A stretch of 64,000 nt of DNA from an uncultured Flaviramulus sp. (GCA_947501105.1 CANMUP010000001.1:434001-498000), one strand, 5' to 3'; positions 1 to 10,584 are shown, counted from the stretch's first letter. Program-made: numbers and translations. Notes: generated by a model from the letters alone, not told the origin.

Positions 1-457
1 TTTTAACTGTCCAAGACGTTCTATTTTTATATGCTCCGTTGCCTTTTATAGCATGGTATAGTATTTCGGTGCTAGGATCAAATACAACGCCAATTACAGG
101 AGTGCCATCTCTGGCAATTAAAGCAATAGCAACAGAAAACCCAGGTTGTTTATTAATAAACGCTAGTGTACCGTCCATAGGATCAATACACCAAAAGAAA
201 TCTTTTTCAAATCGGCTTCTATCATCTTTAGTTTCTTCAGACAATATCCCAATATCAAAGGTTTTACAGGTTGGCATTAAATACGATAAAATAACACGTT
301 CGCATTCTCGATCTACTTTTGTTACTACTTGAGACGCATAGTTAGATCCTCCTTCTTTTTGTTCCACAACAATGTTATCATTCATATGTTTCTGAATGAT
401 TTTTCCAGCTGAAAGTGCAGCTTCAATAGCTATATTTGCTAAATGTTGTAAATCCAT
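1..457 (-). CDS. Inositol monophosphatase / CysQ-like 3'(2'),5'-bisphosphate nucleotidase (C-terminal part outside window)
   Basis: Reverse-strand reading from ATG at 457 gives MDLQHLANIAIEAALSAGKIIQKH...SEETKDDRSRFEKDFFWCIDPMDGTLAFINKQPGFSVAIALI, with the IMPase 'DPMDGT' motif; open to the window edge. Confidence 0.85.
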   Translation of the reverse strand, partial: MDLQHLANIAIEAALSAGKIIQKHMNDNIVVEQKEGGSNYASQVVTKVDRECERVILSYLMPTCKTFDIGILSEETKDDRSRFEKDFFWCIDPMDGTLAFINKQPGFSVAIALIARDGTPVIGVVFDPSTEILYHAIKGNGAYKNRTSWTVK

Positions 458-458
458 G

Positions 459-1406
459 CTATAGGTTTTTAATGACTTCAGCTGTTATACGTTCGCTATA
501 ACTGTTAATTTTCCAATGGCTAGGGCTCCAGCCTTTTAAAAACCGATGAAAATCTGCCCAAGCCACATGATATAAAGACCGCCATTCTTTTTCAAGTGCT
601 TCATTTTTTTCGCCGAGAGCATTTTGTAAATGTGTAAAGTAGGTGTCCAATAGTTTCGATTCTAAACGTTCACAATCACTTTCATTAAGGCAACTTCCAA
701 TAAAATAGGCAACATCTTTCATGCCGCATCCACCACCTACATATTGAAAATCTACGCCAGCAACTTGTCCGTTTTCTGAAAAACAAAAGTTTGCCAATTT
801 TGCATCGCCATGAACAAACGTTTTAAAGTTACAAGAATTCAGTTTTTTGTCAATAGCAGCAGCAGCGTTTTTTAATGTTTTATCTTCTAAAACTTCCAGT
901 TCTTGTGGTCTAGTATCTAAATGCCAATAGGTGCCAACGTCCCAAAGTCCGTCGGGAACTTTTCCTAAATAACTAGCATGAAATTGTGCTAACCATTTTA
1001 AACATGTCTCTATGTCTTTCCATGCGACGTCTTGTTTTCGTAGCGGAAAACCTGCTTTATCTAAATCTTCAAGAACTATAAGTGTTTCATCATGCTTACT
1101 TTCAATTGCAAAACACTTGGGTAAACGTGCCATACTAAGTTTACTATAGTTGTTATACCAAGAGGTTTCTACTTTATATGACTTCAATTTTCTTTGATGC
1201 CCAATATCTGTATTCCAGCCTCTGGGATGATTATGGAGCATGGGTAATTGCACATGCTTAACAACAATACTTTCTATAGGAGCGTTTTCTAATGCAACTC
1301 GTATAATTTTACCATAACCACTCCATAATTCCTGAATGATTTCTTTTTCCTTTAAAGAAGAAGCACCAGTTTTTTGTAGAATGACAGATTTAAAATAATC
1401 GTTCAT
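459..1406 (-). CDS. Phosphotransferase of the APH / ecdysteroid-kinase-like superfamily
   Basis: Kinase motifs '[13 protein letters not shown]' and '[21 protein letters not shown]'; stop lies just beyond the start codon of the IMPase gene. Confidence 0.75.
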   Translation of the reverse strand: MNDYFKSVILQKTGASSLKEKEIIQELWSGYGKIIRVALENAPIESIVVKHVQLPMLHNHPRGWNTDIGHQRKLKSYKVETSWYNNYSKLSMARLPKCFAIESKHDETLIVLEDLDKAGFPLRKQDVAWKDIETCLKWLAQFHASYLGKVPDGLWDVGTYWHLDTRPQELEVLEDKTLKNAAAAIDKKLNSCNFKTFVHGDAKLANFCFSENGQVAGVDFQYVGGGCGMKDVAYFIGSCLNESDCERLESKLLDTYFTHLQNALGEKNEALEKEWRSLYHVAWADFHRFLKGWSPSHWKINSYSERITAEVIKNL

Positions 1407-1451
1407 AGGGTTTCAAAGGTAGGAAATTGTGGTTTTTATTTTTAATCTTAA

Positions 1452-2303
1452 TTATTTTCTTCTTCGCTTTCTAATAAAAATATAAGCAGTTATACCAACA
1501 ATTAATAAGGGCCAAATGTTAATGAGAACAATAATAAAAGCCTCAATAAAAAACCAACCATTTGAAACGCCTTCTTTTGATTTGTCTAAAAACGTTTTGG
1601 TATAATTTTCTGGCTCTTCAACGTAATCAACAGATTCATATAAATCTATTTGAATAGTGCTAAAGGAAACTTTATTAGTAAGATATTTTAACCGTCCTTG
1701 GGCAGATTCTATTTCTTCTTGAATGATGCGTAATTTGTCTTCTGTTTTTAAAATGTCTTCAACCGTTTTAGCGTTTTTTCGCAGGATACTTTCATAACGT
1801 GCTTTTACCTCCAGTTTTGTTTTTAATCTTGTTTCTAAGTCTATGTATTCTTCAGTAACATCTTTCGTTGTAATATTTTCATATTCCACAAAGTCGACAA
1901 CTGCATTAACAGAATCCATGACTATATCAAAATACTTTTGTGGCACTTTTATAGTAAATCTATTTTCTTTTTTATAAAGATCGTTTTGAAACCTTAAATC
2001 AGATATATAAGCGCCATGTTTTTGAGCAATGGCTTTAATCTTATAAGTAGCCTCCTTTACATTTTTAACTTTGTAACGAGCATTTGCAGATTTAATAATT
2101 TTTAAATTTAAAGGAATATTGCTTTGATCAGTTTTATACTTGCTAATTATTTTTTCTGATTCGGCAATTTCAAAATCTTTAGAGATTTCAACTTCATTTG
2201 CCATAACATCCTCCTTATAAGAATTGTTGTTACAAGCAAAGCACAACACGCACAAAAAAATTGCTAAAATTTTAAACCTACTTTTTAATGTTATTACTTT
2301 CAT
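1452..2303 (-). CDS. DUF4349-type lipoprotein with C-terminal TM helix
   Basis: Lipobox-like 'LCFACNN', coiled-coil middle, C-terminal TM followed by RKRRRK; resembles DUF4349 proteins. Confidence 0.7.
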   Translation of the reverse strand: MKVITLKSRFKILAIFLCVLCFACNNNSYKEDVMANEVEISKDFEIAESEKIISKYKTDQSNIPLNLKIIKSANARYKVKNVKEATYKIKAIAQKHGAYISDLRFQNDLYKKENRFTIKVPQKYFDIVMDSVNAVVDFVEYENITTKDVTEEYIDLETRLKTKLEVKARYESILRKNAKTVEDILKTEDKLRIIQEEIESAQGRLKYLTNKVSFSTIQIDLYESVDYVEEPENYTKTFLDKSKEGVSNGWFFIEAFIIVLINIWPLLIVGITAYIFIRKRRRK

Positions 2304-2436
2304 AATTTTATATTTTTAAGAATTATAGAAGTAAACTTATTAGGAGAAACTCTTTATCTTTTGAAAAGCTCTTGCAAAACACTTGTAAATTGTTTTACAA
2401 TTGCTAAGTATCTAAAAATAAACACGTTAAATTGAT

Positions 2437-3330
2437 TTGAATTCAGAAGAAAAACATCTTTTTAATTTATTGAAAGAAACAGTTGAATCTGTTTTTTCAC
2501 AAAACAATAGTGTGTCTTCTCCAATTAAAGATTGGAGAGGAGAAGAAATTGTTGCTTTTCAGGAAGATTTGTTTAACAAAGTAAAAGGCAAAGTAAGCGA
2601 GAAGTGGTTTTATACATATATAAAAAACACACCAGAAAAACTGCCAAGAATTGATGTGCTAAATTTATTAAGCAATTATGTTGGTTCTATTAACTGGAAC
2701 ACGTTTAAAGCCAATAATGGAGTTACAAATACGAGTGCTAAAAAAAAGAAAGGCATTTCAAAACTTTTGATTTTAGCATTAGTTCCTTTATTAGCAATTA
2801 TTTACAATTTTACAGCGAAAAATACTTTTGAGTTTTGTTTTATTGATGCGATAAAAAATGAAAACATTACATCTATACCGCTAGATATTATTGTATTACA
2901 AGACAACGAATCTCCAATACATTATAAAACAGATAGTCTTGGGTGTTTTTCATTTAAAACAAAAAATGATGTTATTAAGTTTGTGGTACAATCACCTTAT
3001 CATAAAACAGATACTATAGTTAGAAATATAAATTCTAATAACAACCAGATAGTAAAAGTTAAACCAGATGATTACGCTTTAATGCTACATTATTATGCAA
3101 ATGGGAATATTTCTGACTGGAAAGAACATATCGAAAAATTAAATTCACTTATTGATAAAGACGTTAAAATATACAGGTTGTTTAAAAACAATATGGATAT
3201 TGAATTGTATTCTAAAGACGAGTTTATTCGAATACTTACTATTCCGACTAAAAGTTTAAAACGAATAGAAATCTTGGACAAAACAATTAGCAATGGAAAG
3301 ATTGTAACTTTAAAATTTATAGTAAAATGA
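2437..3330 (+). CDS. Hypothetical membrane protein: N-terminal 'EDLFNKVKGKVSEKWFYTYIKNTPEKLPRIDVLNLLS' module, TM, carboxypeptidase-regulatory-like extracellular part
   Basis: Long ORF (TTG start), single TM 'LLILALVPLLAIIYNF', 4-nt overlap with next ORF. Confidence 0.65.
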   Translation: MNSEEKHLFNLLKETVESVFSQNNSVSSPIKDWRGEEIVAFQEDLFNKVKGKVSEKWFYTYIKNTPEKLPRIDVLNLLSNYVGSINWNTFKANNGVTNTSAKKKKGISKLLILALVPLLAIIYNFTAKNTFEFCFIDAIKNENITSIPLDIIVLQDNESPIHYKTDSLGCFSFKTKNDVIKFVVQSPYHKTDTIVRNINSNNNQIVKVKPDDYALMLHYYANGNISDWKEHIEKLNSLIDKDVKIYRLFKNNMDIELYSKDEFIRILTIPTKSLKRIEILDKTISNGKIVTLKFIVK

Positions 3331-3809
3331 AAAAACTAATCTATATTTTTATTGTGCTAATTATGGTTTCATGTAATAATAACATGAAAGATAATGCTCC
3401 TGTTGTAAATGCTGATTATGAAACTCTAGAAGCAGAAAAATTTATAATAAAACCCAACACTTTTATTTATGAAGAATTAGCCATACAAAAGTTACAAGAA
3501 ATGTATGATTTAATAAGCCTAAAAGATAAGCATCCCGAATTTGCTAAAACTATAAAATCTCAATTAAAAACATATACTAATGATAGTATAGGTATTCCAA
3601 ATTCTAAAGATGTTTTAATTAAAAACATTAAACTAAAGGAAGAAATAATTCAAGTTTCAGATTCTGTGCAAAAAATGAGGCTTTATTATGATATAGTTTC
3701 AAATAGCTCAATACAAAAAGATTCAGTTTGGGCTACAATAACAATTAATGAAATTATTTTTGAAGGGAAAAAGATAAAATCTAAAAAAATTAAGTTCAAC
3801 TCTTTATAA
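3327..3809 (+). CDS. Small hypothetical lipoprotein
   Basis: Signal peptide with lipobox 'IVLIMVSCNNN'; translationally coupled (ATGA) to the preceding ORF. Confidence 0.65.
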   Translation: MKKLIYIFIVLIMVSCNNNMKDNAPVVNADYETLEAEKFIIKPNTFIYEELAIQKLQEMYDLISLKDKHPEFAKTIKSQLKTYTNDSIGIPNSKDVLIKNIKLKEEIIQVSDSVQKMRLYYDIVSNSSIQKDSVWATITINEIIFEGKKIKSKKIKFNSL

Positions 3810-3875
3810 CTTTCAAAATAAAACCTCACCATTTCTGGCAAGGTTTTAATCTAATTTATCTAAAAGTCTAATAAT

Positions 3876-4466
3876 CTATATGTGCTTACCTTTCTCCCAA
3901 CCATGTTTTCCTAAATATTGATCACCACTTTCTACAGCACCATCTTCTATAGAAGTTCCCATACTATCATTCCAACGATTTAAGTATCCAAACAGTGAAA
4001 CCACACCTAGCATTTCAACAATCTCACCTTCATTCCAGTGTTCGTATAAACGCTTTTTTATTTCTTCATCAACACCATTTGGCACTTGACTAGCTTGTAA
4101 CGAAAAATCTAAGGCAGCACGTTCTGCTTCACTAAAAGCAGGATGTGTTCTGTATTCCCAAATGTTATCAAGTTGTTCTTGTTCGGCCCCATAACGTTCG
4201 GCAGCGCGTATTGCATGTGCTTGACAATAGCGACAACCAGTTGAGTTACTACTAACCCAAGCAATCATTCGTTTTAAAGCCGAAGTAACTCTGCCCTCAT
4301 TAGCCATAACGGCTTTATTTAAATTAATAAATGCTTTGCTAATTGCTGGTCGACGTTGCATTGTCAATACTGAATTTGGGCAAAACCCTAAGGTTTCATT
4401 AAAGAATTCTGCAAGTTCTTTGGTTTCTATATCATGATCAGCAGATAATGGTGTTACTAAAGGCAT
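3876..4466 (-). CDS. Carboxymuconolactone decarboxylase / AhpD-like peroxidase-related protein
   Basis: CxxC motif in 'STGCRYCQAHAIRAAERYGA', typical of the AhpD/CMD family. Confidence 0.85.
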   Translation of the reverse strand: MPLVTPLSADHDIETKELAEFFNETLGFCPNSVLTMQRRPAISKAFINLNKAVMANEGRVTSALKRMIAWVSSNSTGCRYCQAHAIRAAERYGAEQEQLDNIWEYRTHPAFSEAERAALDFSLQASQVPNGVDEEIKKRLYEHWNEGEIVEMLGVVSLFGYLNRWNDSMGTSIEDGAVESGDQYLGKHGWEKGKHI

Positions 4467-4526
4467 AATTTTATTTTTTTAATAGTATTTTTGATACTTG
4501 CAAGAAACAAAAAATAATTCATAAAA

Positions 4527-4949
4527 ATGGGGAATCAAGTTACTACAAAATGGTTAGGAAATATGCGATTTGAAAGCACCAATCCGTCTGGGCATAATTT
4601 ATCTATTGATGCTGGTGAAGAAAACGGAGGGAAAAGCGAAGGTTACCGCCCGAAAGCCTTAATGCTTTCTGCTTTGGCAGGTTGCTCAGGGCTAGATGTT
4701 GCATCTCTTATTAAAAAAATGAAGCTAGATGTTGATGATTTCAAGATAGATATTGATGCGAACCTAACCGAAGAGCACCCTAAGTACTATGATAAAATAG
4801 AAATGCATTTTCATTTTTATGGAGCCAAATTAAATGAAAAAAAACTTCAGAAAGCAGTAGATTTATCTATAGAAAAATACTGTGGTGTTATGGAAATGTT
4901 TCGTCAATTTTCAGAATTAAAAATAGAAACATATTTTCATAAGAAATAA
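4527..4949 (+). CDS. OsmC family protein
   Basis: OsmC motifs 'GYRPKALMLSALAGCSGLDVASLIKKM' and 'SIEKYCGVMEMFRQ'. Confidence 0.88.
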   Translation: MGNQVTTKWLGNMRFESTNPSGHNLSIDAGEENGGKSEGYRPKALMLSALAGCSGLDVASLIKKMKLDVDDFKIDIDANLTEEHPKYYDKIEMHFHFYGAKLNEKKLQKAVDLSIEKYCGVMEMFRQFSELKIETYFHKK

Positions 4950-4998
4950 ATAGAAATAAAATTCGTTAAACTTTTAATCCAAATTTTATATCCCCTCA

Positions 4999-6693
4999 AT
5001 GCGTTGGACTTTAAAACCTAAACCTCAAACTGAAAAAATTAAAACCTTGCAAAAAGCACTTCAAGTAGATACTGCTATTGCAAATTTACTACTTCAACGT
5101 GGGATTGATACTTTTGAGGATGCTAAAACGTTTTTTAGACCAAGTTTAAGCGATTTACACGATCCATTTTTAATGAAAGATATGGATCTAGCTGTTGCGC
5201 GAATAGAAAAAGCAATTGCCAATAAAGAGAACATCTTAGTTTATGGCGATTATGATGTTGATGGTACGACATCTGTAGCTTTAATGTCTACCTATTTAAA
5301 AACAAAGTACCCACTTGTTCATACTTATATCCCTAATAGATATGATGAGGGTTATGGTGTATCATATAAAGGAATAAATTTTGCTTTAGAGAACGATTTC
5401 TCACTTATTATAGCGTTAGATTGCGGGATTAAATCTGTCGAAAAAGTAGCACATGCTAAAAAACTAGGTATCGATTTTATTATCTGTGACCATCACAGAC
5501 CAGGAAGCGAAATACCTAAAGCAGCAGCAGTTTTAGACCCAAAACGAGAAGACTGTAATTATCCGTATAAGGAATTATGCGGATGCGGTGTTGGCTTTAA
5601 ATTGGTTCAAGCATTGGCATCAAAAGAAGGCAAGACAGTTGAAGATTTAACCGAGTATTTAGATTTGGTTGCTACGGCAATTGGAGCAGATATTGTTCCC
5701 ATTAATGGTGAAAATAGAGCTTTAGCTTATTTTGGATTGCAAGTTATTAATACAAATCCGCGACCAGGAATAAAAGCTATTTTAGATAAGGTTGAAAAAA
5801 CCGAACTTACAATTACTGATGTTGTATTTATTGTGGCGCCAAGAATTAACGCTGCTGGACGTATGAAACATGGTAATTATGCGGTAACATTATTAACTGA
5901 AGAAGAGCATGATAAAGCGAATCAATATGCCTCTGAAATTGATGAATATAATTTAGATAGACGTGAGACAGATAAGCAAATTACAGAAGAGGCTCTTAAA
6001 CAAATTGAAGACCAAAAAGAGCAGAACCGCCTTACTACTGTTGTTTACCACGAAAATTGGCATAAAGGTGTTATTGGTATTGTGGCTTCTAGATTAACTG
6101 AAACCTATTACAGACCGACGATAGTATTTACAAAAAGTGGAGAAAAACTAGCAGCATCTGCACGTTCAGTTCGTGGTTTCGATGTGTATAATGCCATTGA
6201 AGCTTGTAGCGAACATATAGAGCAATTTGGAGGACATAAATATGCAGCAGGATTAACACTTGAAGCCGAAAATTATGAAGCTTTTAAACAAGCTTTTGAA
6301 GATGAAGTAGAAAAAACGATAAATAGAAACTTATTAACGCCAGAGATTAAAATTGACGCACAAATAAACTTAAACGATATTACACCAAAGTTTTATAGAA
6401 TCTTAAAACAGTTTGCTCCTTATGGGCCTGAAAATATGACACCAGTTTTTATGACTGAAAATTTAAAAGATACAGGTTACGGAAAGTGTGTAGGAGCAGA
6501 CAAGACCCATTTGCGATTAACGGCAACACAACCAGATACTTCTAAAAGTATTGTTTGTATTGGATTTGGTATGGGAGATAAACTTGGGCTAATTTCAGAT
6601 AAAAAGCCATTTAATGCTGTATATTCAATTGATGATAATGAATGGAAAGGCAAAGTAACACTTCAACTTAAATTAAGAGATATTAAAGCATAG
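4999..6693 (+). CDS. recJ: Single-stranded-DNA-specific exonuclease RecJ
   Basis: DHH motifs 'YGDYDVDGTTS', 'ALDCGIKS', 'ICDHHRPG', 'APRINAAGRM'; 564 aa. Confidence 0.96.
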   Translation: MRWTLKPKPQTEKIKTLQKALQVDTAIANLLLQRGIDTFEDAKTFFRPSLSDLHDPFLMKDMDLAVARIEKAIANKENILVYGDYDVDGTTSVALMSTYLKTKYPLVHTYIPNRYDEGYGVSYKGINFALENDFSLIIALDCGIKSVEKVAHAKKLGIDFIICDHHRPGSEIPKAAAVLDPKREDCNYPYKELCGCGVGFKLVQALASKEGKTVEDLTEYLDLVATAIGADIVPINGENRALAYFGLQVINTNPRPGIKAILDKVEKTELTITDVVFIVAPRINAAGRMKHGNYAVTLLTEEEHDKANQYASEIDEYNLDRRETDKQITEEALKQIEDQKEQNRLTTVVYHENWHKGVIGIVASRLTETYYRPTIVFTKSGEKLAASARSVRGFDVYNAIEACSEHIEQFGGHKYAAGLTLEAENYEAFKQAFEDEVEKTINRNLLTPEIKIDAQINLNDITPKFYRILKQFAPYGPENMTPVFMTENLKDTGYGKCVGADKTHLRLTATQPDTSKSIVCIGFGMGDKLGLISDKKPFNAVYSIDDNEWKGKVTLQLKLRDIKA

Positions 6694-6694
6694 T

Positions 6695-7963
6695 ATGGCA
6701 AAAAAGGATCCTTATGCTGCTTTACGTATTAAAGAATTCAATATTTTTTTACTACTGCGTTTTGCGTTAGTTTTTGGTTGGTCTATGCAGTTTGTAGTTA
6801 TAGAATGGCAAGTGTACGCCTTAACTAAAGACCCGCTATCGTTAGGAATTATTGGTCTATGCGAATTTTTACCTGCTTTTTTACTTGCACCCTTCGCAGG
6901 ACATATCGTTGATAAAAAAGAAAAGCGAAATCTATTTGCGCTTTGTATTGCTTTGTTTTCTTTAATAAGTTTCGCATTATTTTGGTTAACATCATATAAG
7001 GTAGAATCCTCATGGGAGACACATACAATTTTACTCGGCATTTATGGGTTGGTGTTTTTTGGTGGTGTTTTAAGGGCTTTCTTTGGACCAACTATTTTTT
7101 CGCTTATTGGGCTTTTGGTTCCTAAAAAAATATATCCTAATGCAGCAACATGGAGTAGTAGTACTTGGAAAGGCGCTAATGTTTTCGGCGCTTTGTTTGG
7201 GGGGCTTTTAATTGCATGGATTGGTGTTCATTATACACTTGGCATCATATTTTTATTAGTCATTTTAGCATTGTTACTAGTATTCTTAATAACTAAGAAA
7301 CCAATTTTTAATAAAGATATTAATGAATCAGTGAAAAAAAGTCTAAAAGCAGGACTTAACTTTGTATTTAAGGATAAAGTTATTTTAGGCGCATTAACCT
7401 TAGATATGATTGCTGTTTTATTTGGAGGAGCAGTTGCAATTTTTGCTGTGTTTGCAACAGATGTTTTAGATGCAGGACCAGAAGGGTTTGGTATATTAAA
7501 TGCATCATTGTCTTCTGGGAGTATTATAACCATGTTAGCAACAACTTATATACCTATTACAAAAAGCACAGGAAAGAAACTACTTATTTCAGTTTTTGGA
7601 TTTGGTGTTTTTATGATAATTTTTGGAGCTTCAAAACTTTTATGGCTTAGTGTTTTAGCATTGTTTTTTTCTGGGGTTTTTGATGGTATTTCAATGGTAG
7701 TTCGCCAAACCATTCTTCAACTTAAAACACCTGACGAAATGAGAGGACGAGTAGGAGCAGTTAACTCTATGTTTGTAGGATCCTCTAATGAACTTGGAGC
7801 TTTAGAAAGTGGTGTAGCTGCGAGGATTTTTGGCGCACCATTAGCAGTTGTTCTCGGTGGAACAATGACACTTATTATTGTAGTAATAATAGGGTTTAAA
7901 AATAAGCCATTACGAAATCTTGATTTAAGAAAAGACATAGAAACATATGAAAAAGAGGATTAA
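6695..7963 (+). CDS. MFS transporter
   Basis: About 12 TM segments, 'LLAPFAGHIVDKKEKR' and 'TPDEMRGRVGAVNSMFVGSSNELGALESG' motifs; starts 1 nt after recJ stop. Confidence 0.9.
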   Translation: MAKKDPYAALRIKEFNIFLLLRFALVFGWSMQFVVIEWQVYALTKDPLSLGIIGLCEFLPAFLLAPFAGHIVDKKEKRNLFALCIALFSLISFALFWLTSYKVESSWETHTILLGIYGLVFFGGVLRAFFGPTIFSLIGLLVPKKIYPNAATWSSSTWKGANVFGALFGGLLIAWIGVHYTLGIIFLLVILALLLVFLITKKPIFNKDINESVKKSLKAGLNFVFKDKVILGALTLDMIAVLFGGAVAIFAVFATDVLDAGPEGFGILNASLSSGSIITMLATTYIPITKSTGKKLLISVFGFGVFMIIFGASKLLWLSVLALFFSGVFDGISMVVRQTILQLKTPDEMRGRVGAVNSMFVGSSNELGALESGVAARIFGAPLAVVLGGTMTLIIVVIIGFKNKPLRNLDLRKDIETYEKED

Positions 7964-8808
7964 TGCTTCAAAAAACTTAAAATCAACGTGTTTATTAGTT
8001 GAGGCTGTTCTTCTTGGATGAAATGTTTAGCTTGAATAAAATGTGTGCTTTTTTCTTTTAGTTTTAAGTTAGAAACTACTTTTTCTTTCATTTTATCGAT
8101 TACTAAAAACTCATCATGTTTTCCCCAAATAAGACATTTGGGCATGTTCAAACTTTTAATCACATTTGAATAATCAGGTAAATTATTACAAGTATTAGAA
8201 AAGAAATGATACATTGCTTTTGTCTTTCCTTCAAGCATTGGTTTTTTATAACCATTTATATCTGTTTTAGACATAATATCAGGATCTATAAGCCCAGTTT
8301 TAAACAATCCTTTTAGCATCATATTTGTTGAAATACCATTGCTGTACATTGCCATAATGCATCTGGCTACGAGCCCTTTTTTAAATCGAATAGGAGGGTT
8401 AAAACCTTCTTTATAAATAATTGTATTTAAAATGATAAGGGTTTTAACTTTATTTGAAGCTGTTTTTAATAACTCCCATGTCCACAATCCTCCAGCGTCA
8501 TGAAACACATGATTCCATGAGTTGATTTTAAGATAATCCATTAATGCTAATAGCCTGCTTGCATGTTCTCTTGGAGCGTAAATATCATACCCCTTAGGAG
8601 AATCACTTGAACCAAAGCCTAGCATATCTGGAGCAATAACTCTGTAGTTTTGCGATAATTCATCAATCATTTTTCTATACAACCATCCAGATGTTGGAAT
8701 ACCATGAAGAAGTAGTATAACGTCGCCTTGACCTTTATCAATATATTTTAGAGTTCCATGTACTGAAAGAAAGGCATGTTGCTCATTTCTAAATTCAGAA
8801 TAAGTCAT
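7960..8808 (-). CDS. Alpha/beta hydrolase
   Basis: 'LLLHGIPTSGWLYRKMI', 'VIAPDMLGFGSSD', 'FHDAGGLWTWELL' (haloalkane-dehalogenase-like fold). Confidence 0.85.
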   Translation of the reverse strand: MTYSEFRNEQHAFLSVHGTLKYIDKGQGDVILLLHGIPTSGWLYRKMIDELSQNYRVIAPDMLGFGSSDSPKGYDIYAPREHASRLLALMDYLKINSWNHVFHDAGGLWTWELLKTASNKVKTLIILNTIIYKEGFNPPIRFKKGLVARCIMAMYSNGISTNMMLKGLFKTGLIDPDIMSKTDINGYKKPMLEGKTKAMYHFFSNTCNNLPDYSNVIKSLNMPKCLIWGKHDEFLVIDKMKEKVVSNLKLKEKSTHFIQAKHFIQEEQPQLINTLILSFLKH

Positions 8809-8851
8809 AATACTATTGATTTACAGAATAAGTCGTAAAGAAATATAAAAC

Positions 8852-9610
8852 CTACTTATACTCTTTTAAATGAAATGTTTGTCCATCAAAAACACCATAA
8901 GTATAATACGAAATCCAATCACCGAGATTGATGTATTTTGATTGCTCGTTGAGGTCTATATTTAAAGGCAAGTGCCTGTGCCCAAAAACAAAAAAATCAC
9001 GATGCTTATCTTCTAATTTTCGTTTACAATATTGTACTAACCACTCTTTATCTTCGCCTAAAAATTTGGCATCTTCGTCGCCAGAAATAAGTTTGTTTTT
9101 TACAGACATGTAATGCCCTATTCGCATACCAAAGTCTGGATGTAATAAGCGTTGAAATAACCACTTGCAAATAGGGTTTGTAAACACCTTTTTCATACGT
9201 TTGTAGCCTTTGTCTCCTGGCCCTAAACCATCGCCATGGCCAATAAAAAAGGATTTATTGTTGAATGTAAATTCTTGTGGTTTATGATATACAGGAATGT
9301 TAAGCTCTTCTTCAAAATACCCATTCATCCAAAGGTCATGATTGCCTACAAAGTAGTAGATAGGAATTCCAGAATCAGATATTTCGGCAAGCTTCCCTAA
9401 AGTACGTGTAAATCCTTTTGGTACTACTTTTTTGTATTCCATCCAAAAATCGAATAAATCGCCTAATAAAAATATAGCTGCTGCATCGTGTTTTACTTCG
9501 TCTAACCATGCTACGAATTTTTTTTCGCGTGGGCGAGAAGCATCTTGTGTTGGCGCTCCTAAATGATTATCGGATGCGAAATATATTTTTTTTCCTTCTG
9601 GAATATTCAT
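8852..9610 (-). CDS. lpxH: UDP-2,3-diacylglucosamine diphosphatase
   Basis: Calcineurin-like motifs 'SDNHLGA', 'LLGDLFDFW', 'VGNHD', 'GHGDGLG', 'FGHRHLP'. Confidence 0.88.
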   Translation of the reverse strand: MNIPEGKKIYFASDNHLGAPTQDASRPREKKFVAWLDEVKHDAAAIFLLGDLFDFWMEYKKVVPKGFTRTLGKLAEISDSGIPIYYFVGNHDLWMNGYFEEELNIPVYHKPQEFTFNNKSFFIGHGDGLGPGDKGYKRMKKVFTNPICKWLFQRLLHPDFGMRIGHYMSVKNKLISGDEDAKFLGEDKEWLVQYCKRKLEDKHRDFFVFGHRHLPLNIDLNEQSKYINLGDWISYYTYGVFDGQTFHLKEYK

Positions 9611-9639
9611 GAAGTAAATATAATTAATTCCTGCGAAGG

Positions 9640-10060
9640 AAGGAATCTCATTGTTTAGTATTAATTTTTATTTTGGTTCATTTTGCCTTGATGCAAAACG
9701 AGCCAAAAAATCAAATCAATCTGAGGAAATTCCTGCGGAACATTCACTTTAAAAACTTCATGCTTGAAGCTATGCTTCACAGCTTCGTTTTTCGATCATT
9801 ATTTCTGCAGATTGATGATTCCGAACTATGTCGGAAATTAGGGCTTGAATTTTTGCTATTTATTTTTTACAGGTTTGCTGATAAGTGTATAAGAAGAAAT
9901 TTGAGCCCAGACTTTAGCAAACAGGCGCGTTAGGGATTGCTCATTGTTTTCATTTTTAAATTAATGAAATGGTGAATCCAAAGCATTTGAGGTGTTGTTG
10001 AAGCTCTTTTTTGTATTGCACCTATGCAACACAAAAAAGAGACTACCAAAACCCGACCCT
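9640..10060. repeat. Repeat-like non-coding intergenic region with inverted repeats
   Basis: Contains ATTCCTGCGAAGGAAGGAAT and a 17-bp inverted repeat (CTCTTTTTTGTATTGCA-CCTA-TGCAACACAAAAAAGAG, one mismatch) at 10004-10041; no convincing CDS. Confidence 0.5.
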
Positions 10061-10099
10061 TGTGGTAATGCCTTGATACTGAAATAAATTCAGCATGAC

Positions 10100-10555
10100 C
10101 TAAAGGTCATTATCGGAAGCATACCACTCTGCAAAAGACGTATCAGTTTCTTGAAGTTTTAAGGAATGCAATGCAATGTGATTTGGTAAACGGTTTTTTA
10201 TTTTTTGTGCAAAATCGATTACCATCATTTCGCTGGTTGGTTGGTAATTTACCAACAATACGTTATGACCGCGATCTTCAAGCTCTTTGGCAAGCTCAAC
10301 ATGTGGTGTGTTTTTATTAAAAACTGTGGCGTGATCGAAGACATTTACAATTTCTTCTTTTACAATTTTTTTTAAATCGCCAAAGTCTATAACCATTCCG
10401 AATTTTACATGATTGTTGTCTGTTATAGGTTCTCCAAAAACAGTTACCGATAGTTTGTAGCTGTGACCGTGCACGTTTTTGCACTTGCCATCGTACCCGT
10501 AAAGTGCGTGACCAGTCTCAAAAGAAAATTGTTTTGTAATGCGAATGTTGCTCAT
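10100..10555 (-). CDS. queD: 6-carboxytetrahydropterin synthase (6-pyruvoyl-tetrahydropterin synthase family)
   Basis: 'FSFETGHALYGYDGKCKNVHGHSYKLSVTVFG' and 'VIDFGDLKKIVKE...FDHATVFN'. Confidence 0.9.
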   Translation of the reverse strand: MSNIRITKQFSFETGHALYGYDGKCKNVHGHSYKLSVTVFGEPITDNNHVKFGMVIDFGDLKKIVKEEIVNVFDHATVFNKNTPHVELAKELEDRGHNVLLVNYQPTSEMMVIDFAQKIKNRLPNHIALHSLKLQETDTSFAEWYASDNDL

Positions 10556-10584
10556 TTTGTAATGTTATTTGCTGCGCAAAGATA

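Noticed and set aside
6712-7938. Minus-strand ORFs (6712-7041, 6849-7091, 7231-7533, 7717-7938)
   Set aside because: All are shadows of the MFS transporter gene on the plus strand
9673-9933. 86-aa ORF MVHFALMQNEPKNQINL...
   Set aside because: Lies in a repeat-like intergenic block with inverted repeats; composition not protein-like
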